NCBI RefSeq assembly: GCF_002159625.1
Contig: NZ_NFIZ01000003.1
Location: 62,001 to 126,000 of the forward strand
Length of the DNA: 64,000 bases
Direction of reading: 5' to 3'
From: Olsenella sp. An285
Lineage (GTDB): Bacteria > Actinomycetota > Coriobacteriia > Coriobacteriales > Atopobiaceae
Notes under the pieces: generated by a model
What the model was told of the DNA's origin: nothing
Databases searched by the model: none
The model's input: only the letters and a program-made list of their open reading frames with translations
Shown: in pieces, positions 52,869 through 61,528 of the stretch
Numbering within the stretch: position 1 is the first letter of the stretch
How the letters are laid out: each line of letters opens with the position of its first letter
Translations under genes and position numbers: made by a program

Positions 52869-54107
52869 TCAGCTTTCCTGTCCGGACGGATGTTGCGAGA
52901 TAATAGTCTGAATAATCGTCAAGCACGTCTCGTTCGCTTGCTCGATCTTGATTCTTTCAAGAAAGGAGCCGAACCCAATTGTGTCAATCAGCTTTCCGAT
53001 CGCCTCGTCTGCAAAGGACAAGCTGACGATACTTACGCTGGAGAAATCGAGAATGACGGTTTGGGCTGAAGACATTACGTTCAGAACTAGATTTCTGAAG
53101 CTGCTTCCGTCAATTCTGCTCCCGAGCCCGTCTGCCTCTTTTGCAACGTTGAGTCGGACAATGGTTCCATCCCAGTCTTCCTCGCGCTCTTCCATCCAGA
53201 GGTCAATGAAGCCGTTGGGACCAAGGACTTTATCAAGCTCAATTGGCTGACTAACGTCTAGCTGGAAATCAACTAGTGTGGTTCCCCCGATAAGGCTCAG
53301 TGACTTCGAGAAGGTCTCGCGCGAGGAGTAATCCTCTCGGTGGATTAAGGAGTATCGAACTCCGTCGGATGTTATTTCCAGAGATCCACGTCCTTGCTCA
53401 ATGATGGATTTCAGGAGCCATAGCCCGTTGCCGGCGCCTTTGCCGTCAGTTACTCCTGCCTGCATGGAGAGTAGGATGGCATCTTTCGTGTTCTCGAAGG
53501 CGATTCCGCCCTTCTTTAGTGATGCTGGGATTCCGATTCCCTGGTCGTAAACAGAAATTGCGATTCTTCCAGTTGACTTGTGGTATTGGGTCATGACAAG
53601 TCCTGAGGGAGAGTTCTCTTCGCAGCGAGTCGAGTGAACGAGAATATTGTCTGAAATCTCATTCAGACAGAGCTCAAGTGCGTTTAGAACTCCGCTGCTC
53701 ATTACGGCAGCCTTGCGGAGGGAATTGATGGTGCCAGTTACTACTTGGTAGTGGGTGTCCGCATTGATTCGCCATATCTTGTCAAGGAAAGCGTCCTGCC
53801 TGACCTCAAGCGGATTCGAGTATGGATTGAGTAATCCGATTATGCTTGCGTAGGAGCTACCTGAGGATGATCGGGACGGAAGAAACTGGCAGCCCAGTGA
53901 GGAGTAATACTCGATTGTCCCCGCTATTGGTAGGCAGATGTTGGGGTATAGGCCCTCGCCGCCATTCTTGATTTTGATTTTGAATGTCCGGAACCCTTCC
54001 GCCAGGCTATCATTTATGATGCGAACAAGATGGGAGGCCGCGCCCTTTACTGGCTTGAGCCATATCGTCTTGTAGCCAGTACTGTTTGGTGTAGGAACGG
54101 TGACCAA
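52869..54107 (-). CDS. GHKL-type ATPase fused to STAS-like domains
   Basis: 412 residues from a TTG at 54107 with GAGAGG six bases upstream. Residues about 145-235 form a histidine-kinase-type ATPase: N-box ELCLNEISDN, G1 YDQGIGIP and G2 GAGNGLWLL. No phosphoacceptor His domain is seen. Residues about 330-400 (ILDFSSVSIVSLSFADEAIGKL) resemble the STAS-like DUF4325 domain, and the N-terminal 100 residues may be another STAS-like fold. The plan is that of anti-sigma-like switch proteins. AT-rich relative to neighbours; probably acquired. Confidence 0.7.
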   Translation of the reverse strand: MVTVPTPNSTGYKTIWLKPVKGAASHLVRIINDSLAEGFRTFKIKIKNGGEGLYPNICLPIAGTIEYYSSLGCQFLPSRSSSGSSYASIIGLLNPYSNPLEVRQDAFLDKIWRINADTHYQVVTGTINSLRKAAVMSSGVLNALELCLNEISDNILVHSTRCEENSPSGLVMTQYHKSTGRIAISVYDQGIGIPASLKKGGIAFENTKDAILLSMQAGVTDGKGAGNGLWLLKSIIEQGRGSLEITSDGVRYSLIHREDYSSRETFSKSLSLIGGTTLVDFQLDVSQPIELDKVLGPNGFIDLWMEEREEDWDGTIVRLNVAKEADGLGSRIDGSSFRNLVLNVMSSAQTVILDFSSVSIVSLSFADEAIGKLIDTIGFGSFLERIKIEQANETCLTIIQTIISQHPSGQES

Positions 54108-54247
54108 CGTGGCCTCTCTTTATTGTTCGTCGTGAGAAGTGCTGCTATTATATCCACGAAGCCCCCTACGCCTCTGATGCAAGCGAAACATGGGGGCGCT
54201 TTTATGGCGTAACTAAGTAGAATAATTAAAAGTTGATTAATTCGCTC

Positions 54248-54304
54248 TCCCTCATCCTGGCGCCCCTGCTATCCTTTGTCTAGCAGGGGCGCCAGGATGA
54301 GGGA
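54248..54304. terminator. 24-bp perfect hairpin
   Basis: Bases 54248-54271 pair perfectly with 54281-54304 around TCCTTTGTC. It is GC-rich and flanked by AT-rich sequence (54210-54245), upstream of the ATPase gene and downstream of the HNH gene. The right flank lacks a T-run. Confidence 0.7.
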
Positions 54305-54404
54305 CCGACCCGTCTTCGACTCCCAATCATCGTCTTCTCACTAATTTGTAGTTAGCTTTGGAGTGCAGCTCTATATCGGGAATAGCACGCCACCTGTTTT
54401 TTTA

Positions 54405-55001
54405 TCAAGCTGGGCGTATGGCGTAATGATGAGCTATCGTGAAGTCCGCTCGTGCGCGCCGCTCGGAGACGCAGTCATTGTGGTAGTGGATGAAGTCGAG
54501 GCTCGGCCAGGTCGACTCGTCGCTTCCTGGCAGGGCGACCTTCCTCCCGTCGAAGGCGTAGAGCCACTGGTCGTTCGTAGGCGTGTGCGGCACGCGCGAG
54601 GAGACCACGACGCGGTAGCGGTCGTCGAGCGTGATGAGGCCGCGGTCGAAGGCGCGGTCGTGCAGTGCGTTGAGCAAAAGGCCGTTCGATGACATGAGTC
54701 GCTCGCTCGGTGTGGCCGCCGCCCACGGCTTGATGTGGCTCGCCGTGAGCAGGGCGGGAATGTCGATACCCGTGAGACAGCAGATGCCGCCGTAGTTGGA
54801 AAGAAGCACGCTGCGGAAGTAGTCCTGGTTGACGCGCGTGCGAACCCGCTCAACACGTTCTAGCCCAAGCTGCTGCGGCTGGTCAGGGCGAGAAGAACCT
54901 GAGGCCTCGTTCTCTCCGTCGCAGGAGATTCGAGTTCCGATTTGCTCGAGCTCCCACATCGCCTTGGGCATGGTTGCAGCAAGCTCTGCGAAGATAGTCA
55001 A
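54405..55001 (-). CDS. HNH endonuclease-domain protein
   Basis: 198 residues from TTG 55001; ATG 54971 is an alternative and an in-frame stop lies just upstream. The C-terminal part shows RVNQDYFRSVLLSNYGGICCLTGIDIPALLTASHIKPW, then NGLLLNALHDRAFDRGLITL, the HNH_2-type core found in predicted restriction-like nucleases of about 300 residues. It therefore seems to lack a usual N-terminal domain. The linker at GSSRPDQP is encoded by a dispersed 12-mer (54887-54898) read on the other strand. Confidence 0.75.
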   Translation of the reverse strand: MTIFAELAATMPKAMWELEQIGTRISCDGENEASGSSRPDQPQQLGLERVERVRTRVNQDYFRSVLLSNYGGICCLTGIDIPALLTASHIKPWAAATPSERLMSSNGLLLNALHDRAFDRGLITLDDRYRVVVSSRVPHTPTNDQWLYAFDGRKVALPGSDESTWPSLDFIHYHNDCVSERRARADFTIAHHYAIRPA

Positions 55002-55070
55002 AAACCTGACATCATGTAGGCATTATCTATTGCTTGTTAGCACTAGAGAACGAGGAGATGACCGCAGAAT

Positions 55071-55838
55071 ATGAATGAGTTTGATTGCGTCAGTGAGTAC
55101 TGCCGGAAGAGGGATGAGATTGTTTTGTCTGACCCTGAGTCCAAACTATTCTCCCCTCGGTCAACCCCTATATTCTATTCGGCGTTTTATGATTCATATA
55201 ACCGCTACATCTTGGCTCTGAATCACGAAATTAAGATGCTGAGAAGGCACATTCGTTCGTTGCGTGCCTGGACAGAAGTGGAGCAGTCTCATCTTGATGA
55301 TTTGGAGGGGACGGTCTGGGGATGCATTCTTTCCGATTATGTTGAGCCCACAGTTCGGTCCGCAATCGACTTACCTAAGGAGATTAAAGATAAGATATAT
55401 CAAGCGACTTGGAAGCTGTCTATAATTGCACAAAGTGGCGCTGAAGGCGCCATGTCCATCGAGGAAATTGCGGAAAAGAATACAAGCAAATATAAGCTGT
55501 TTGAGGCTCATGGGATGAAGAGCCCGGAGTTAGATTGTCTGCGGGAGTGTCTGGATGCGCTTCATGGCAAGGAGCATATTGGGGCTAATCTACTTGAAAA
55601 GCTCCATGGAGAAAAGCATCACGACATTCTCTCTCCCATCCATATGGGCTATCCGTACGTTCGAGTAAAGAAGGATGCCTCGTCTGGGATGATTGTGGTT
55701 CACCATGCCGAAGACAGGCTTGACTGGCACTCTTTAATTCCAACGATTGATGCGCAAAGAGTACTTGCTCAAAAAGCTTACGTAGCGTTTCATGACTATG
55801 CGGAGAAGCTAATCAGCAGCGGGCTTCATTTCGGGTAG
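55071..55838 (+). CDS. Hypothetical protein, AT-rich
   Basis: 255 residues from ATG 55071; GAGGAG lies rather far upstream. Mostly helical, soluble; contains a charged coiled region (HEIKMLRRHIRSLRAWTEVEQSHLDDLE). Markedly AT-richer than most of the window and with different codon choice, so recently acquired. No family recognised. It may belong with the adjacent HNH gene, divergent from it, in a defence-type module; this is speculation. Confidence 0.6.
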   Translation: MNEFDCVSEYCRKRDEIVLSDPESKLFSPRSTPIFYSAFYDSYNRYILALNHEIKMLRRHIRSLRAWTEVEQSHLDDLEGTVWGCILSDYVEPTVRSAIDLPKEIKDKIYQATWKLSIIAQSGAEGAMSIEEIAEKNTSKYKLFEAHGMKSPELDCLRECLDALHGKEHIGANLLEKLHGEKHHDILSPIHMGYPYVRVKKDASSGMIVVHHAEDRLDWHSLIPTIDAQRVLAQKAYVAFHDYAEKLISSGLHFG

Positions 55839-55985
55839 ATTGGATGCTGTCGTTCCGCATGAGATGATGTCCAAACAATACAGGCGGATGTAGAAAACAA
55901 CGAGCAGGTCAGACGTAGTGTTGCGAAGCGGTGGCATTCTCGTTGTGCACGTGACGCTTTACCCGTGAGAAGAAGGGAGGCTGCC

Positions 55986-56705
55986 GTGGAAGGACGTGAC
56001 GTCGCGCGATTCGCGCACGAACTCAGGGAGAAGATCGAGGGGCGGGGTGCCGTCGCGCTCGAGAGGACTGACTGGGCAGAGCGCTTCTGGGGGCTCGGTT
56101 TCAAGATGGACTGCGGGCACTCGTACGAGGAGCGCTACGGTCTCGCCCTGCATGACGTGCAGGGGCTCAGGCACAAGCTTGCTTGCATCGACGATTTGCA
56201 GACGCTCGGGGACGCGTGCTTCTCCCAGTGCCGCTACATCACCCACTGGGCGATGGGGTCCTGCGACGAGCAGGTTGAGTGGCTCGGAGTCGCACTCGCG
56301 AGGCTCGAGGGGCTCGCCGACGGTGTCGCGGACGGAGCGCCCGTGGTCGTCGCCTACCGCTTCGCGGGCGCCGTGGAGCGCGCGGTTAGGGACTTCTGCG
56401 GGCGCGCACTGCCCGGCGAGCCCGTGCCCTGGCGCGTCGAGTACCGTGTGCGCGAGACGGCGGCGTGCGACGCCTGCGTGGACGAGATTGAGTGCCTCCT
56501 CGAGATGCGCACGGGCGACGTGAGCCTGGGCTTCACGGTGACGCGGACGGCTTGGAGGTTCGACTGGCAGGAGCCGGAGGACCTTACGCCCGTGATTGGT
56601 GATGTACACGCCGAGCGCGTCGTCTTCGATGAGGAGACCGGAGATAACATTGAGCTCGCCTGGGACGACAGAACTGGCGTCTGGAGGAGGGTAGGCGAGC
56701 GCTGA
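55986..56705 (+). CDS. Hypothetical protein
   Basis: 239 residues from GTG 55986, chosen because GGGAGG lies five bases upstream; GTG 55965 is an alternative. Contains several Cys (MDCGHSYEE, CACDAC-like CDACVDEIECLL). Ends with a beta-rich tail (VHAERVVFDEETGDNIELAWDDRTGVWRRV). GC content returns to the host level. No family recognised. Confidence 0.55.
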   Translation: MEGRDVARFAHELREKIEGRGAVALERTDWAERFWGLGFKMDCGHSYEERYGLALHDVQGLRHKLACIDDLQTLGDACFSQCRYITHWAMGSCDEQVEWLGVALARLEGLADGVADGAPVVVAYRFAGAVERAVRDFCGRALPGEPVPWRVEYRVRETAACDACVDEIECLLEMRTGDVSLGFTVTRTAWRFDWQEPEDLTPVIGDVHAERVVFDEETGDNIELAWDDRTGVWRRVGER

Positions 56706-56908
56706 GCGCGTGGAGGCGGCCTCGGCCGTCGGAACGGATTTCTCATTGCGCGGTCGTCTGGAGTGGTTTCGGCGGTGGTGCCATCGCGCTTGGATATGGA
56801 CCTCGGTTTGGTATGCCCGGTGCCATCCCGGCGTGACGACATTGTCGGCGGCGAGTAGTCTGGGGTTCGCAACAGTCTGGCTACCGTAGATTCCTGACGA
56901 TTAACGTT

Positions 56909-57202
56909 TCACAGGTTGATGGTCATTGCATCGGAACAACTCTTGTTTTTCAGGGCTTCGACACCAATCATCTGGACGAAGACGATGCTCTTCGCCGTCT
57001 CGTGTGTGCTTTCCGGGTATCGCCCTGTTTGCATGATTCTGTGGATGGAGGCGAAGAGTTCAATCTCGATGATGGGCTCGCTGTCCTTGATTGGATTGTT
57101 GTCTGAATCGTTTCGGTTTCCGAAGGCATAGGTGTAGAGTACGTTCTTTCCGTCGCTTATGACAAGGTGGGCGATACCCGTGCACCCCGAACCCGTATAC
57201 AT
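56909..57202 (-). CDS. Hypothetical protein or gene remnant
   Basis: 97 residues from ATG 57202, with an in-frame TAG just upstream. Begins MYTGSGCTGIAHLVISDGKNVLYTYAFGNR and reads like part of a larger protein. No ribosome site is convincing. It could be a fragment. Confidence 0.4.
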   Translation of the reverse strand: MYTGSGCTGIAHLVISDGKNVLYTYAFGNRNDSDNNPIKDSEPIIEIELFASIHRIMQTGRYPESTHETAKSIVFVQMIGVEALKNKSCSDAMTINL

Positions 57203-57286
57203 CTCTGCATATGCCTATGAAGCGGCAGGAGTGGCCAAAGTACGCGAGAAGGACCTGTGGCCGTACTCAGGTCGTCAAGGAACTTC

Positions 57287-58213
57287 CTATCTGCGCTCTC
57301 CTGCTTGCCTGATGTCAACAACGTCGACCCAAGGTGCCGAGAGCACTGAACCGTCATCCAGCTTAAGAGCAAGCCCCGGAAGCTCCTCCCTCTTTCCAGG
57401 TGAGTGAGCAATCATCCCAACAGAGACGCTTCCGTCAATCAGTTCGACCTCTACCTTCGCTCCACTTTTCTCGAGCATGATCCAGCGCCAATGAGACTTT
57501 TGATCATCTTTGTAAACGGGGTTCTCGTCCGTAAAGTAATGTCCCTTCCGCTCGAAGCGGGAATCAAGGATTCCTTTTGCATAATCGCTGAGCTGCACGT
57601 GTATCATTCCGGAGATTCTTTCGCACAGCAGCCGATGTGGATCCTTCGCCTCGCGCGCCGCCTCATAACTCTTGAGCGCATCCAGCAGCACGTAAACGTC
57701 GGAGAGGTTGAGCGGCAGGCAAATGGGATGTACCGAGGACTTGAACTCGCCGTGATAGCCGAAGTCGGTCTGGACGCACATGTTGCCGATGCGAACGCCG
57801 TCCTTTAGGCGAGTGCGGCGTTCGCCGATTGCGTTCACAGAGCAGCAGAGAACGTTTCCAGCGAGATACTCCTGGGACACGCTCTCGTGTGAGGCAGCGA
57901 GCATGATGAGGTCTGCCTCCTCGTTACCGATGAAGGAGTTCTTGAGGTCGTATGGGGTGAGCCCTTCGTTGCCTGCCTCTTTAGCCAGCATTTCAAACAG
58001 CTCATGGGTCTCATGGAAAAGATCGAGTCGCTCCGTGCCGAATGGCCCCTGTGGGCCGTTTGCATAGCGACGAATCACCTGGCGAAGTTCCGAGGAATTG
58101 ACCGGTGCCGCATCGAGCCTGCTCAGACTGCGCCCGGCGTTTTCGTCCCACAGCATTCGTTCAAGCTGCGTAGCGTCTGGCATGTGTTGGCGAATGAACT
58201 CAGAAACGGTCAT
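57287..58213 (-). CDS. Hypothetical protein with C-terminal beta-barrel-like module
   Basis: 308 residues from ATG 58213 behind GGGGGG. The first ~220 residues are helical with no known motif. The end (KVEVELIDGSVSVGMIAHSP, LALKLDDGSVLSAPWVDVVDI) looks like a small Sm/SH3-type barrel. It precedes nothing on the same strand closely; function unknown. Confidence 0.6.
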   Translation of the reverse strand: MTVSEFIRQHMPDATQLERMLWDENAGRSLSRLDAAPVNSSELRQVIRRYANGPQGPFGTERLDLFHETHELFEMLAKEAGNEGLTPYDLKNSFIGNEEADLIMLAASHESVSQEYLAGNVLCCSVNAIGERRTRLKDGVRIGNMCVQTDFGYHGEFKSSVHPICLPLNLSDVYVLLDALKSYEAAREAKDPHRLLCERISGMIHVQLSDYAKGILDSRFERKGHYFTDENPVYKDDQKSHWRWIMLEKSGAKVEVELIDGSVSVGMIAHSPGKREELPGLALKLDDGSVLSAPWVDVVDIRQAGERR

Positions 58214-58308
58214 CGGACCCCCCTCATATCTATCAGCATCTTAGCAAGCGCTACCAGATGGGGGTTGGACGGACGCGTCCCAACGGCACCCGTCCGACCC
58301 CGTACGGA

Positions 58309-59802
58309 CTATGTCGAGGCAATCTCTCTGAGATAGCTCTCCAACTGCTCTGGATCCTCATGGAAATGAGTCTCCCTAAGTCCAGAGCGCATCACTTCGA
58401 GATAGGCCCCGCTTGGCGCGTTCTCCGGTCGACGGCACCTATTGGTGAACGTAACCATCGGGATGCCAGCTCTCGAGCCCAGCTCGAGTGCGTCCGGATA
58501 CCAAGACTCGCCGCGCCCCTCTGCGCTGTGAATCTGTTCAAACTGCTCACGCGTGATAAGGTATGCACGCGCAAAGGATTGTCCTTCCCGAGCTGGGTCA
58601 AGAAACGCCACCCCACTGCCATCCCAGGATCCACTCATGTTGCCAAAGTAGACCGAGTAGGGGAGAAGAGCCGGTTCGCTTGCAAGTGGCGGCGTCGTAT
58701 CGCCGCAGCCTCCGTAGCTCCGCTCGTTGAATCGGCAGCGTCCTCCTCTGACGTAGTTCATGAAGCGCTCGAATAGCATGTTCGACCCATAGCAGACATA
58801 CCAGATGAGGGAGTCTCTTACGGAAACGTAACGGTTGTATGGTTGCAGAACGGTAGGGACTTCGTTTTTGGAATTAATATCATGCAGGTAGACATAGGCG
58901 ATCGCGGGAACCTCGCGACCTGCGACCCGTGCGGTCACTCGCTCCGCGCGATAGAGAGCACCTTCCCCCTCAAGGCGGTTGATGGCAACCAGCGTGTCAA
59001 CGTCTACCAGCCTGATTTCACCGTGAACAAGGCTCTCACCGCCGTTAGCTCCGGTATGGCGAATGCTGGGGTACGCGCCCAGGTCGTATAGGGTAAAGCC
59101 TGAAACCGTAGCCGCTCCCAGATAGCCGCTCTCCGAAACGAGCGATTCGTTCGGCATTCCCGTCATCAGCGTTCCGTACACAAAGAGCGGAAGAAGCTCC
59201 TCGTGCCCAAGCGCTCGTGCCACTTGCATCGTGTCTACGGCGAGAAACTCACCAAAGTCATCGAAGACGTTGCACGTACGGACCCTCTCCGCGTACTCTG
59301 TCCCGATGGCGTTCAGAAGGGCAAAGAACTCCGGGCAGACGTCCGGACAAGAGCTCGCAAGCTCCAGTGTTCCGCAGGAGACGAAGTCGTTGATGTCCTC
59401 GATCTGCTGACGACTCCCATCGAATCCATGGCCAAAGAGGCGTCGCTTGCAGCAGAACTCCAAGCCCTTGCTAAGACTCCGGATAACCGTGTCGTCGACC
59501 CCGCCCTCAAGCACAAGCTTGATAAGAACCTGGCAGCATGCATAGCTCGGGCGATAGACAAAGTCGACGCGTGCGTCGGCGGGGACGTGGCGGGGGTCAA
59601 CAAACCCAAAACTGCCGTCTTCGTGCTGGAAATCGAGGATATCCCTCACGGACTTCTGCCAATCGGAGTCGCGGAACAGTCCCTCGTCACGGAAGTGTCT
59701 GAGGTCACCCATCTGAGCGTCAAGTTCCTCGATGCTCATCGTGAGGTCATAGGAGGGCTCTATAGCTTCGAAGTTCATTGCGTACTTGAGTCGGAGTGCC
59801 AT
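58309..59802 (-). CDS. Fusion: helical toroid-like domain plus two gamma-glutamylcyclotransferase-like domains
   Basis: 497 residues from ATG 59802 with AAGGGA upstream. Residues about 40-200 contain DILDFQHEDGSFGF and GLEFCCKRRLFGHGFD, which resemble prenyltransferase/cyclase-type alpha-toroid repeats. Residues about 205-310 are a GGCT fold (FVYGTLM at 207-213, INRLEGEGALY with the likely catalytic Glu near 278-280). From about 335 a second GGCT-like start appears (YGSNM at 338-342). GGCT enzymes cyclise gamma-glutamyl groups; the fused substrate handling here is unknown. Confidence 0.7.
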   Translation of the reverse strand: MALRLKYAMNFEAIEPSYDLTMSIEELDAQMGDLRHFRDEGLFRDSDWQKSVRDILDFQHEDGSFGFVDPRHVPADARVDFVYRPSYACCQVLIKLVLEGGVDDTVIRSLSKGLEFCCKRRLFGHGFDGSRQQIEDINDFVSCGTLELASSCPDVCPEFFALLNAIGTEYAERVRTCNVFDDFGEFLAVDTMQVARALGHEELLPLFVYGTLMTGMPNESLVSESGYLGAATVSGFTLYDLGAYPSIRHTGANGGESLVHGEIRLVDVDTLVAINRLEGEGALYRAERVTARVAGREVPAIAYVYLHDINSKNEVPTVLQPYNRYVSVRDSLIWYVCYGSNMLFERFMNYVRGGRCRFNERSYGGCGDTTPPLASEPALLPYSVYFGNMSGSWDGSGVAFLDPAREGQSFARAYLITREQFEQIHSAEGRGESWYPDALELGSRAGIPMVTFTNRCRRPENAPSGAYLEVMRSGLRETHFHEDPEQLESYLREIAST

Positions 59803-60292
59803 ATTGTTCAGTCCCTTCACTGTGTGGTTGCATCTGTCAGCTGACGATGTCATTGTGCGGGGACAGCGCGAAGCACTCCACCAAGCTGTGCTTGGTTTTT
59901 AGGTGGGTCGCTCAGAGGGTGGCCGTAGTTGACGCGAGCTTCCTGTTGACGGCTCACGGCATGGGTTTTCCTCTCCCGAGATCTCAGGGTTGAATCGCAC
60001 CATGAGCTCGGCTGGTGCGATCGGGCACTGGTTGATCGCCTCATAGCGAGTTTACGAGCTCGGCCCAACATCAAACACTAAGGTTCGTTTGGCAGAAAGC
60101 CCGCTTCGAGATCATGCGGCTTTTCGGTGAGAGCGTTGCGCGCGGCGATGAGTTCAGTCGGGGCCTTCTCCCAAGCTCGGTGACAAATGATTCCAGGGAC
60201 GGCATCGTGACCGGTTACCTCTCTGGCAGCGGCGAGAAGAACCTGCTTCTGACATTGCCAAAACGTACTGATGGGAGTCCGCGTGCTGGAAG
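59803..60292. other. Long intergenic region with a hairpin and a dispersed 12-mer
   Basis: 490 bases. ATCGCACC (59994-60001) pairs with GGTGCGAT (60014-60021). An exact 12-mer lies at 60231-60242. No supported gene. The region probably holds the promoter of the GGCT fusion (minus strand). Confidence 0.5.
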
Positions 60293-61471
60293 CTACTCCT
60301 CGCTTGGAAGGAGGTAAAGCGCACCCGAGTCGGCGGCAATGGCCATAGGCCTCTCGCGGAGCGACGCGAGCGATTCGACGCCCTGCTGGAGCGGAAGCAC
60401 CTCGGGCGAGCTCATCGCTCGGAGCCTCCCCAGCAGCGAGTCGGTGATACCCTCGTTGAACTTACCGAGGTCCTCACCCGCGTCGGAGAGAGCGTCGTCG
60501 ACCGGTGTGAGGTCACCGATGGGTGTCATCGAGAGCAGCCCGCCAAGCGCCTTGCCCGCCTCGGAGATTCCGCCAAGTATCGCTGAGTCCAGGGAGGCGC
60601 GTGAGCTCGCCTCGACGGCTTCGTAGCACTCGGTGTAGAGTTCGCGATACGCGACTCCGTGAGCGGAGATTCGCTCGGCGACCGAGCGGAGGTAGGTAGC
60701 GTCGGTGTTGCCGCTTAGCAGCGGCTCAAGGAACGATGCAAGGGCATTCGCATAGGTTGCTAGGCGGTATTCCGCGAGGTGGTCGACGAGCTCTCCCAAC
60801 CTAGCTTCCACCGCAGCGCGGACTTCAATGGGGCCGCCGGCGAGCTTTCCCCTAACTTGGGCGCGCTGGAGTGTCACGGCGGCGTCCGCCTGCTTCCTTA
60901 CCTCGAGTACCTGTGCGTGTGCGCTCTGGAGGAAGGTCACATTCCCCCAGTTGAAGCGATAGTCCCGTGCGATGTCCGCGAGGGCCTGAAGAGCTCCCCT
61001 GAGCTCAGCCTTGTCGCGCTGGCGAAGGTACTCGAACATCTCCTCTTGCGTGCGCTGGATCGAGTCGAGCTTCTGTGTGATGACCATGAGGGCGGCGGCC
61101 ATGGCGAGCGTCGCCGGATCGAACGCCACGACGGGCGCCTGGGCGGCGTCGGCGACGTGGAGGCGCGCCTGGGCGAAACCCTTCTCGGGGTCTCGGTACG
61201 AGGCAAGGAGCCCCGTGCCGTCCTTGAATGCCTGGAGCACGGAGGGGGATAGGGGAGAACCTGCGGCATCGGTCACCGTGAAGAGCACGGGAGCGGTAGC
61301 GGCGGCGACGGCCGGCGCAATCGCCTCGGCGAGCGACGCAAGACCGGCGCCTAGCGCTGGGAGCTGGTCTAACGGGATACGGAGGGCGTTGTCCGCCTTG
61401 ACTTCAATATCAGTGGGCACGAGCCCCAAAGTGAGCTCTCCCGGACGCTGAATCTGCTTGCTCTCTGACAT
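60293..61471 (-). CDS. Hypothetical cytosolic protein downstream of the toxin-like lipoprotein
   Basis: 392 residues from ATG 61471 behind GAGGGGAC. No signal peptide. Ala-rich and helical, with a hydrophobic stretch (residues about 40-68) and a predicted coiled coil around MVITQKLDSIQRTQEEMFEYLRQRDKAELRG. It follows the lipoprotein gene by 57 bases on the same strand, so it may be in its operon and could be an accessory or immunity factor. No family recognised. Confidence 0.6.
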   Translation of the reverse strand: MSESKQIQRPGELTLGLVPTDIEVKADNALRIPLDQLPALGAGLASLAEAIAPAVAAATAPVLFTVTDAAGSPLSPSVLQAFKDGTGLLASYRDPEKGFAQARLHVADAAQAPVVAFDPATLAMAAALMVITQKLDSIQRTQEEMFEYLRQRDKAELRGALQALADIARDYRFNWGNVTFLQSAHAQVLEVRKQADAAVTLQRAQVRGKLAGGPIEVRAAVEARLGELVDHLAEYRLATYANALASFLEPLLSGNTDATYLRSVAERISAHGVAYRELYTECYEAVEASSRASLDSAILGGISEAGKALGGLLSMTPIGDLTPVDDALSDAGEDLGKFNEGITDSLLGRLRAMSSPEVLPLQQGVESLASLRERPMAIAADSGALYLLPSEE

Positions 61472-61528
61472 TGTCCGTCCCCTCGCCAGCCAACTGAGCC
61501 GATACGGTCATTCTATTCCTAACGGAAT

